A stretch of DNA of 64,000 nt from contig LGRX02027780.1 of the NCBI GenBank assembly GCA_001247695.2, positions 1-64,000 of the forward strand, in the 5' to 3' direction. This DNA comes from Cymbomonas tetramitiformis (lineage: Eukaryota > Chlorophyta > Pyramimonadophyceae > Pyramimonadales > Pyramimonadaceae). Made by a program: the position numbers and the translations under genes. Numbering within the stretch: the first letter of the stretch is position 1; every line of letters starts with the position of its first letter. The notes below the pieces were generated by a model that searched no databases, was not told the origin of the DNA, and was given only the letters and a program-made list of their open reading frames with translations. Shown piece by piece: positions 56,946 to 64,000 of this stretch.

Positions 56946-57403
56946 CGAAAACTCGTGATTCGAACATACGCAATTATCATCGGAATTATACGCCGTTCGT
57001 CAAAATCACACCAAAACATTTACCCGTTTCGGCCGAGAGCAGCGCGCGGATCCTGCTTGTTATTTTTCGAATTTCCAAATGGATACGTCAACCACTGCGA
57101 AGAGAGAGAGAGAGAGAGAAGCTTTGATTGTTCTGACAAGTGTCGATTTCGTAAAAAATGTGTAAATTTTGTCGACATTTTCTTCAGTACTCACTAAAAT
57201 CGACCGGACTCCATAACCTCGCCTCGTGATTATTGATTACCTGCGGACCTATTCCCACACTTGATTTTTTCTCTCGACCGAGTAACACGCATCGATCATA
57301 CGTTTATTTCCTCGTCAATCGGGCAACCACGATAACCGTGCTAACGCGGGAGAAGGTGAGACGAAGATTAGACATCCGTGAATACTATTCAACATTTATA
57401 TGT
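56250..57403. other. Non-coding tandem repeat region
   Basis: Filled mainly by the 150-175 bp tandem array and (GA)n tracts. Open frames through it mirror the repeat period and show no protein-like composition. Confidence 0.7.
56440..57119. repeat. Tandem array of 150-175 bp units with (GA)n
   Basis: Four units share GATTCGAA, ATTGTACGCCGTTCGTC, TTACCCGTTTCGGCCGAGAG, GCGGATCCTACTT and TTTCGATTCGAT, beginning near 56468, 56620, 56770 and 56946. (GA)n tracts of differing length join some units (56445-56468, 56917-56945, 57100-57119). Confidence 0.85.
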
Positions 57404-57865
57404 ATGATGAATATACAAAAGGTATACACTTTACATCGCAGACTCGCACTCGAGCCACCGGCGTTCCGCAAGGACATCGCACAATTGGTACAAGCACAAA
57501 GCGCTTTTTGGGACTCGAAAGAAGCACGGGAGCAGCGTATCAAAAAAGGATGCTGTTACTATATAGCGGTCGCTCGTTTCCCGGCTTGCTTACGACGCTG
57601 GTTCGACCGTTGCGCCGAGGAGTTTCGACGCCTCGTGGGTGTGGATGAGGATATTTTCTTTGTCGGGCGACAATACGACTTGCCCCTATCGGAACTGCCA
57701 CAAGATTTACCCGTATTCGTGTTCACCCATTTTTCGGAACCCCAACGCTTGAGATCACTGCCGGCTTTGGTTTTACGGACGATCCCATTAGATTTTCGAC
57801 ATTTTGCTATGGCTTGCGAAGCTCTCGCGCTAGGAAATATCTTGTACGACCGCTTTATCTTATGA
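57404..57865 (+). CDS. Hypothetical protein, 153 aa
   Basis: Not recognised. A helical start (RKDIAQLVQAQSAFW) is followed by CCYYIAVARFPACLRRWFDRC and a mixed alpha/beta end. Two adjacent ATGs (57404, 57407) lie just after a TTTATATG stretch; the frame upstream begins only with TTG. Confidence 0.55.
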   Translation: MMNIQKVYTLHRRLALEPPAFRKDIAQLVQAQSAFWDSKEAREQRIKKGCCYYIAVARFPACLRRWFDRCAEEFRRLVGVDEDIFFVGRQYDLPLSELPQDLPVFVFTHFSEPQRLRSLPALVLRTIPLDFRHFAMACEALALGNILYDRFIL

Positions 57866-57995
57866 TAACAGGCGTCTTTCGGCATCGTCGAGGAATGATC
57901 AACCTTCCCGCACGATCGTGCATGAAGAGCGTATATTTATACATGCACGTGTGCACCTACCACAAGAACAGTCTCATCCGTCCGTCGAGTCCGAC

Positions 57996-58859
57996 TCAAT
58001 CGGTAAACAAACTTCGTGCCAGCCCTTCGCGAGTGGTGTGCTCGCGCTCCGATTCGAGTCGATCGGAAAAGTCACGAAACGTGACCGTTCCCGTAGCATC
58101 GATACGCACCAGCACCACTCGCTGCATACACACGTCTCGGAGGACTCGACATTTATCTCGAATCGCAAACTCCCGTTCGTTTGATCGTTGAATGGTGTCC
58201 ATGTTGACCACGCGCCACGTGATTCGCACGGATCTGGCGATATCGGCGCTGAGCACGTCCCCCACATCACTGTCGACGATTTTTTCACGATACAGTCGGT
58301 CGTTCGAGGGAAGCGCCCGCACACCGTGCACCGCGTCGAAGAGGTCGGAGCGCACCGCGTGACGCGGAGGCACGACCGAACGGACGATACTCTCCGCAAG
58401 GCGATGCTGAGGGCGTTCGCGATACTCCCGCTTGATGTTATCGCGTTCCGACTGGTCTCGAAGAAGATGCAACACGATATGGCCGTGACTCCCGCTTACG
58501 ACGACATGAGCGCCCAAGTAATACTCGGAGTCCGCATCATCGCGAACTTGGAAGAGATGCACACGAGAGCGTTTGCGGATGTCGGGCTCTTTCAGCTGCG
58601 CTAGCAGCGCACGCGAGGCGGCGCAAGCGTTCGCCGGTAGATGGTATCGAAATTGGGCTCGATTGATGCGGACGTTGGGGTAAGGTCCGCGAACCACATC
58701 TTTGAGTGTCATCTCTCTCGTCGATCCGTACAACCCGTTCCACCGTATCGGGACGTGACGCGCGTCGGCGACCACCGCCTCGTATAGGGCGTCGTCGTCG
58801 CAAGGGTCCGTAGATCCGTCACGGGAAGCGAGCAGAAGCGCTCCACTCAAGTCGGGCAT
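57996..58859 (-). CDS. Hypothetical protein, 287 aa
   Basis: Not recognised. Arg/Asp-rich with several beta-like stretches (YYLGAHVVVSGSHGHIVLHLL, VRITWRVVNMDTI, RVVLVRIDATGTVTFRDF). An upstream in-frame GTG exists, but the first ATG is at 58859. GGATAAAC on the minus strand, ~15-20 bp upstream, is a weak TATA candidate. Confidence 0.6.
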   Translation of the reverse strand: MPDLSGALLLASRDGSTDPCDDDALYEAVVADARHVPIRWNGLYGSTREMTLKDVVRGPYPNVRINRAQFRYHLPANACAASRALLAQLKEPDIRKRSRVHLFQVRDDADSEYYLGAHVVVSGSHGHIVLHLLRDQSERDNIKREYRERPQHRLAESIVRSVVPPRHAVRSDLFDAVHGVRALPSNDRLYREKIVDSDVGDVLSADIARSVRITWRVVNMDTIQRSNEREFAIRDKCRVLRDVCMQRVVLVRIDATGTVTFRDFSDRLESEREHTTREGLARSLFTD

Positions 58860-59105
58860 CGCGAGGCTTGCATGTTTATCCACACCCGCACGCGCCGTCT
58901 AAGACGGCACGATTCGATCGACACGGCGCAATATTCTTGTAAAGAGTGTTTGCAGCGAGAACACGTTCGAAATTTGGCGGAATCGGATTCGCCGTCTCGC
59001 GGATGTGGGCATTCGAAAGACTGCAACAATAGGCAGAATCGCTCTCGCGGACAACTCGTTTTACCGTGTTAGGCTCGTTTTTTCCATGTCAACGGAAGAC
59101 TGAAG

Positions 59106-59132
59106 CTCTCTCTCTCTCTCTCTCTCTCTCTC
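59106..59132. repeat. (CT)n tract
   Basis: Pure CT run in the 58860-59784 intergenic region. Confidence 0.85.
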
Positions 59133-59594
59133 GCCGGGTACGAGACTGGATCGTTTAACAAATGGAACATACTCGACGGAGCCGTTGCTTACTCGATTTC
59201 TTCTCTTCTTTTCGTGCTCGCTCGTTATTTAGCCGCCGTTCAATATGCTTTGAACGATCTCCCTTTCGTTGTTTTCAAAAGCGTCCTGCGTTATCTTCGG
59301 CTTTTCCGTTTTCCTCTTCGAAATCGTCCGTCGCTTCCAAGACCGACTCGAGGAGCACAAACAACGTGTAGCGCGAGCGCCCTTCTTCATACGGTATTGC
59401 GGAGGGGGGAGGGGAGCATGGCGAACGCCATCCTTTCGGACGACGCAAAATCGACGCACCAAAACAAATATTGCATGTCGATGAATAACGACACGTCGCG
59501 GCACAAAGTTGCATTCATGTAGTACACACATACATATTTACACACCGGGGTATTTGTCGCTGCTATATAAGTTTGACAAGTTCGAGGAGGCGCC

Positions 59595-59711
59595 ATGACG
59601 AAAAGAGTTAAGCGCGTTAACGATTTTACGGCCACGCACCGACAGGCTAAGATACCGTACCAGCGCACTAGGCGAGTGAAGCTAATAATGATGTACATCG
59701 ACGTCCCCTGA
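59595..59711 (+). CDS. Possible 38-aa basic micro-protein
   Basis: ATG frame of 38 codons rich in Lys/Arg (MTKRVKRVNDF ... RTRRVKL). A clean TATATAA box (59574-59580) lies 15 bp upstream. Only the promoter match and basic composition support it. Confidence 0.25.
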   Translation: MTKRVKRVNDFTATHRQAKIPYQRTRRVKLIMMYIDVP

Positions 59712-59784
59712 TACTATAGCACGTACGACAGTCGCACACTCGGGGTTTCGCCATGCGTCCATCATCGACCGCCGTTTCGCGATT

Positions 59785-60378
59785 TCAGATAACGCTCGCC
59801 TCCTCGCAATCCGTGAGGACCTTCATTCTTAACAACCACGCGACGACGGCCTCGTCGTGCGCTTTTCGCAACCGTCTGAGACTCTCGGAATCGTTCGCAT
59901 CCACTCTTTCGCGGCTCTTCAAGATGCCAACGGCTTGAACATCGCCCTTCATCGTGACGACATCGACAAGATCCGGAAACTCCGATCGAGGATCCCTTAG
60001 CAAGTCGTCGACGAACCGAAGATGGTGTCTCTCGGACGCCGCGAGGACGACCTCCATCAACTTCGGCGCGTCCGGGTAAGCGCTCGAGAGCAGCGTCCGA
60101 GCGATTCGCGCATCGTTGACCCGGGCCGCGGCCAATAGAAAGCATACGTCTGTCTCTTCGACGGCCGTCTCTCGAGCCACCGTACGGATACCTCTGATCA
60201 GACGTTTACGCGAGGCGGTATCCAAATCCTCGATATCGAAGTTCGAAGTGGACGCCGCCAGAAGCTTGACTTCGGCTTGCGTCAACGGCACGTCCAAATC
60301 GAACTCGTCGAAGAGCTCCTCGCTTTGCCCGAACTCTCCGCCGTCCCCGTACCCCGATACATAGTTCGTCGCATCCAT
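59785..60378 (-). CDS. Hypothetical helical protein, 197 aa
   Basis: An acidic start (EELFDEFDLDVPLTQ) is followed by helical hairpins (VCFLLAAARVNDARIARTLLS, LMEVVLAASERHHLRFVDDLL, VVTMKGDVQAVGILKSRER) spaced like degenerate ankyrin repeats. It may be related to the 34799 protein. No clear TATA box. Confidence 0.55.
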   Translation of the reverse strand: MDATNYVSGYGDGGEFGQSEELFDEFDLDVPLTQAEVKLLAASTSNFDIEDLDTASRKRLIRGIRTVARETAVEETDVCFLLAAARVNDARIARTLLSSAYPDAPKLMEVVLAASERHHLRFVDDLLRDPRSEFPDLVDVVTMKGDVQAVGILKSRERVDANDSESLRRLRKAHDEAVVAWLLRMKVLTDCEEASVI

Positions 60379-60680
60379 AGTTTCGTTCGCGACGGATAGC
60401 GTCCACCGAAATCACTCTCGAGCGGGTATCTAAGCGGATCTGTTCATCAACTTCGATTATTCGCACGGAAATCGTCGATGAGCTTTTCACGCCCCCGTCT
60501 TACACGGACGATTCGATCGAATAACGCGAGAACCCGTTTATGAAAAAAATACGGTGTCTAGAATCAAACAAATCGCACTCTTCGTCTACGATTCTCGCAC
60601 ATCCCGGTGCAAATTTTAAATTGTTGGTCGTCTCTCTCTCTCTCTCTCCTCTTTCGCAAGCTGCTATAGTTTCGCCTCGG
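60379..60680. other. Intergenic region
   Basis: AT-rich with a (CT)n tract at 60631-60648; no gene seen. Confidence 0.5.
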
Positions 60681-60965
60681 TTAGTCCGTGAGTGAACACG
60701 TACTCGAATTTTCCGTGGTGGTGTTTGTAATGGCGGCCGACGATGTGGCTCGAATCACACAATTTTGATGCGAAATCCTGGAGGCCTGTATTTTTATGTT
60801 TTGCATGTACTTCAAAATTAGATCACGAGGTTGTGGTACTCGTGCGCGATCGTCTTCTAAAAACAAATTCGTCGAACGCGATAGATCTGTATTATCGAAT
60901 TTAGAGTTTTCTTTGACCGCGTGTTTCTTTCCGTACTCCAGCAATTTGTCGACAACGTGAGTCAT
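60681..60965 (-). CDS. Hypothetical protein, 94 aa
   Basis: From the ATG at 60965: a basic helical start, a central LILKYMQNIKIQ stretch and a Thr/Ser-rich tail. TATATATG-type boxes lie ~125-170 bp upstream on the minus strand. A TTG 9 bases earlier extends the frame. Weakly supported. Confidence 0.4.
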   Translation of the reverse strand: MTHVVDKLLEYGKKHAVKENSKFDNTDLSRSTNLFLEDDRARVPQPRDLILKYMQNIKIQASRISHQNCVIRATSSAAITNTTTENSSTCSLTD

Positions 60966-61451
60966 GAAAAACAACGAAATATATCGCCAGATTCTCCGAA
61001 CACGTTTGGTATCGCGTTCGCGATGTTGTGAACATAATTCGTTACATCCGTGTGCGCAGCAAGCTTTTCAAAGCTAACCACTGCTTGTATATATGATACG
61101 ACGCAAATTCCACGTCCCGAACAATTATATATATATACGAGATACGATCCTCTCTCACTCTTTCTCGTCAGTGGTGGAGAGAGTGCACGTCCTCACACTT
61201 TCTTGCTGACCTTCAAAGGGCCGACAAAAAAATACAGCGTCGTGCGCCTGCCACTTCTCTCTCTCTCTCTCTCTCTCTTCGTCTCCCCACATATTTGACT
61301 GCGGTCGGCCGACCGGCTTTCGTTGTCCGGGCAACGAGCCCGAAGGGCTCCACCATCTCCAAGAGGCATTCCGATGGGAGATCGGGCACTTCCAAACTCC
61401 CTGTGCTGAGAAGCGACAAGGGCGCACGGACACCATCGAAATTTCAAAACG
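60966..61451. other. Intergenic region with two TATA-rich boxes
   Basis: GTATATATG (61088-61096) and a longer TATATATATATAC (61126-61138), then a (CT)n tract (61255-61278). These could serve both flanking genes, though they lie over 300 bp from the plus gene at 61452. Confidence 0.5.
61255..61278. repeat. (CT)n tract
   Basis: CT run in the leader region of the gene at 61452. Confidence 0.85.
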
Positions 61452-62201
61452 ATGTACCCATCGAGAGTTTGTTTTCGAGTGAACGTCGACCACGGCGTAT
61501 GGACGGGGTTGCTCGCATGCATCATCTTCCTGTCGTGGGCGGTGGTAGAGGAGCTGGCAGCGGGGCGTCGTCGGATGCTCGCGTGTGACATCACCATACG
61601 AACGAGCGCGTCGAACACGTTCTTCGATGCGGAAAACGAAATGCTCCTACGCAAGACCGTGCACTACGGGACCGCGCTGCTCTGCACGCAAATCGTCACG
61701 GCGGTCGTGGCCACTCTCGGCCTGATGCCTTTCGCCATCCTCCGCGCGTACTCCAAAAGGTACCACGACGTGCGCACGCAGGATAGGCGATGCGTGCTGA
61801 GCGTTCGAGACGTGACCTTACTGAAGCATGTCGAGTGTTGGACGTGCTTCTTGGCGTGGACCGCATCGATAGCGGTCTTCACGGCGTACGAATTCTTTCC
61901 TTTCGACACTCTGCAGGCGCTATACAAAGACACGCAGCTGTGCGCGATGGAGGCCCTCGAATCCTCGGCTTCGTTCCGGAATAGAACTCAAGTCGTATTT
62001 CGATACGAGAGTTGCGACGGATCCAGAGAAACTCCGCGCGCGGGCGCCCTGATCGCGGTGAACGCCGCGTCCTGCTTGTCGCTTTATGCACTCAGCGTGT
62101 ACCAGATGCTCACAAACTGTCGAGACGTCGCCAAATGTAACCGTACACGCGATCACGAGCAACTCCCCCCTCGTGCGGGGTCGGACACGGAGTTCGATTG
62201 A
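61452..62201 (+). CDS. Multi-pass membrane protein, 249 aa
   Basis: Four hydrophobic segments near residues 15-35, 75-100, 130-150 and 200-215. Conserved-looking Cys occur in the first loop (LACDITIRTS) and the large loop before the last helix (CAMEALE ... YESCDGS), with an N-glycosylation-type NRT. The layout is tetraspan-like, but no CCG motif is present. It has no obvious similarity to the family A proteins. The acidic tail is probably cytoplasmic. Confidence 0.65.
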   Translation: MYPSRVCFRVNVDHGVWTGLLACIIFLSWAVVEELAAGRRRMLACDITIRTSASNTFFDAENEMLLRKTVHYGTALLCTQIVTAVVATLGLMPFAILRAYSKRYHDVRTQDRRCVLSVRDVTLLKHVECWTCFLAWTASIAVFTAYEFFPFDTLQALYKDTQLCAMEALESSASFRNRTQVVFRYESCDGSRETPRAGALIAVNAASCLSLYALSVYQMLTNCRDVAKCNRTRDHEQLPPRAGSDTEFD

Positions 62202-62782
62202 TGCCACACGCTCTTCGAACGGTGTGCCTTTTTCGGTTGTATTTCTAAATTGTATATGTAGAGGAAGATGTGATAGACACACACTCGCGAGCGTCACGCT
62301 CTCCGCGAGAAGCTGAGCGAGTGAATGGGTGTAGATCCACGTGGTCGCCGGCGTCGCCACGTCAGTGCGACACGGGCGTTCCGGTAGATGCCTTCGCATT
62401 CCTCAAGAGGAGACTGTACGCTACGGCGATCGTATAAGATCTTTTCTATAAGGTTTCGTCAGTAAATTTGGATCGAGTTAGAGCTATTTTAAAAGAAGAC
62501 CGCTACTCGTCGAGAACGTATTCAAGTTTGTGAATTTGTTTGAGAGTGGTCGGGGAAAATATAGAATAAGAAAAATACGTATACTGGGCGTTAAAGTGTA
62601 TGCATGTCGGGCATACTCTAGGCGATTCATAGTTATGTTGTTAAGGGGCAGGCTTGACAGCTGTGCACCTCCTAACATCACGTCTCCGGTAGAAGTGTGT
62701 GACGTTTTTCATTTTTTCTGTTGTTTAGTGCGACGAGACCCTTCAGGGAAAGTGCTTCGTGGGGTACGAATGATTTGGGACC
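62202..62782. other. Intergenic region
   Basis: No supported gene; short frames on both strands lack protein-like composition. No repeat noticed. Confidence 0.5.
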
Positions 62783-63946
62783 TCACCGAGGACTTTGCGG
62801 TGGCGTCGATTCCATCGAGGTTGCATCGTTCATGTCGAGTATATTTAGTACTTGCTGCAAGCTTACTGCATTTCGAATAGCATCTATGATCGCAGGTTCA
62901 GAGTTCGTGTTTTTTAAGAAAGCTGAAAGGCGTAATGTAGTAGATACATCAAATTTCTTGTGGCCTGTATGTTTTTTCAACAGTATTTGTGCCAACTCAA
63001 GTTCGGTATTGACCGTATCAACCACCGTCATTGTAGATGTATGTCTCATACTTATCGGTGTGGGTCGGTCAAGCGGATTTAAACTTATTCCTAACGCGGC
63101 GAACAATGAAGTCCAACTAAATTTGGAGTCCTTCGTAGCAACCTTGTGTAGACCTAGATCGACAACGAGCAACTGAAAAGGGCGATCCGTAGATTCAACA
63201 ACGAGAAAGTTGTCAATATTCCAATCTAAATCGAGGTAGTATAAATTTCTAAAATTGGACAACAACTCGTCCGCGTGTGTTTTCCATACAGTGTTTGCAT
63301 GCACAAGCGCCGCAACTATCGCATCGCACGCATGCACAACCGTGTTTTTAAAGTAGTCTGAGAATGGGGTGTTTTTCGTTGCATCCCATTTAGCCTTTAG
63401 CGACATTAACTCGGATTTGTCTTGGTGAAGACGTACCCAATACTTGACAGACATCTCATTCGGTCCGCCACATGTACGGATGCCTCCAAAACTTGCATGC
63501 TTTAGCGGAACGTACTCGGCGAGAGCCTCATACAGTGCGTTATAACGTTTGGCATACAATTCGACCGATGGCCACGCCTCAGCTTTGTTCGTGGTGAAAA
63601 CCTCTGTTTTGTTTGCGATTTTGTTCAAGTGTTCAGAGTCCTCTGGACTAAACAGATCTTCAAAAACGCGTTCAAGTCGCGTCTTTAGGTCCGCCACGTA
63701 GCGTGAAGCGTTCGTGGATTCGAAATACGCGTGGACATTCGAACGCTCATCGACATCGGATGGCTCGATATATATTTTCGCGTAATAAGCCTCATTTTCG
63801 TATTCTACGGGAATACCTTCTAATTCGTAAGACGAAAAAATGACAAACCCATCTTGGTGATTTTCTACATATGCATCCAAATTTGCTTTGTTTAAGCTTA
63901 AACCCGTGCCTGAAGGTACGAGATCGGGCATACACACGAACGACAT
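62783..63946 (-). CDS. Kinase-fold protein, 387 aa
   Basis: The C-terminal half carries LDLDWNIDNFLVV, with a D-x4-N spacing (Asp241, Asn246) like a kinase catalytic loop, and 17 residues later VVDLG (Asp263-Gly265) in the DFG position. AYYAKIYI (Lys57) could be the ATP-binding Lys. The glycine loop is not obvious, so it may be a divergent or inactive kinase or an aminoglycoside-phosphotransferase-like enzyme. It is AT-richer than most genes here. The ATG at 63946 is the first in frame; the frame stays open to the window edge from a TTG, so an upstream start outside cannot be excluded. Confidence 0.6.
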   Translation of the reverse strand: MSFVCMPDLVPSGTGLSLNKANLDAYVENHQDGFVIFSSYELEGIPVEYENEAYYAKIYIEPSDVDERSNVHAYFESTNASRYVADLKTRLERVFEDLFSPEDSEHLNKIANKTEVFTTNKAEAWPSVELYAKRYNALYEALAEYVPLKHASFGGIRTCGGPNEMSVKYWVRLHQDKSELMSLKAKWDATKNTPFSDYFKNTVVHACDAIVAALVHANTVWKTHADELLSNFRNLYYLDLDWNIDNFLVVESTDRPFQLLVVDLGLHKVATKDSKFSWTSLFAALGISLNPLDRPTPISMRHTSTMTVVDTVNTELELAQILLKKHTGHKKFDVSTTLRLSAFLKNTNSEPAIIDAIRNAVSLQQVLNILDMNDATSMESTPPQSPR

Positions 63947-64000
63947 TCTTATCGGTTCTCGTTTCGATGTTCGGGTCTGTGTGACGAGCAAGCGCAACCG

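Larger units (their letters stand above)
58860..59784. other. Mostly non-coding region
   Basis: Contains a (CT)n tract (59106-59132) and one micro-gene candidate (59595). Other frames are low-complexity Ser/Arg-rich or lack ATG. Confidence 0.5.

Noticed and set aside
1..64000. tRNA or rRNA genes
   Set aside because: No cloverleaf with conserved arms, or rRNA-like block, was found by eye; a tRNA search tool would be needed to exclude them.

Overview
The window looks like part of a large, GC-rich nucleocytoplasmic-type DNA virus genome, or an endogenous copy of one in a protist. The evidence is a D5-type primase-helicase (43766-45838, minus), a virus-style SF2 helicase (38697-41564, minus), a KilA-N gene, dense single-exon genes on both strands with short spacers, and many large orphan proteins. 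No capsid, polymerase or packaging gene lies here, so the lineage is open. The Pro/Thr-rich repeat protein with PAN-like domains recalls algal and stramenopile surface proteins. Spliceosomal-looking introns in one gene suggest nuclear transcription. No tRNA, rRNA or CRISPR array was seen.

Layout. 1-10965: 3' part of a giant surface-type protein whose start is outside the window. 11200-13334: two minus-strand genes, an orphan and an OTU-type protease joined to a methyltransferase-like region. 14030-21230: an orphan with a possible cysteine-peptidase core, two serine alpha/beta hydrolases and a probable 2-oxoglutarate oxygenase. 21383-23889: an orphan with a possible F-box. 23890-25341: a repeat-rich intergenic region with iterated palindromes, a candidate origin or control region. 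25342-34076: a protein kinase, a four-helix membrane protein and a 1,820-residue orphan. 34516-38719: ankyrin-like and orphan genes. 38697-45838: SF2 helicase, secreted PAN/EF-hand protein and D5 primase-helicase. 46315-50643: small acidic proteins, a Gly/Glu repeat protein with a frameshift, and a second membrane protein of the same family. 50908-56249: an orphan, then a multi-exon KilA-N gene. 56250-64000: a tandem repeat array, orphans, another membrane protein and a kinase-like protein.

A G/C-flanked TATATATA box lies about 40-95 bp (once about 145 bp) upstream of at least ten starts, and two boxes lie between divergent genes. I used these boxes to choose starts. Connected themes are DNA replication and unwinding (D5, SF2), possible manipulation of host ubiquitin and signalling (OTU, F-box-like, two kinase folds), lipid hydrolysis, and a cell-surface set (giant PAN protein, PAN/EF-hand protein, membrane proteins).

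Most novel observations: (1) a KilA-N gene assembled from phase-0 exons with duplicated cassettes and a possible alternative last exon; (2) a tiny dispersed element flanked by 13-14 bp direct repeats with a pyrimidine tail; (3) a palindrome array at 24.0-24.8 kb; (4) a one-base G-tract change that swaps an acidic for a basic protein tail. All functional statements come from motifs read by eye; no database search was run.
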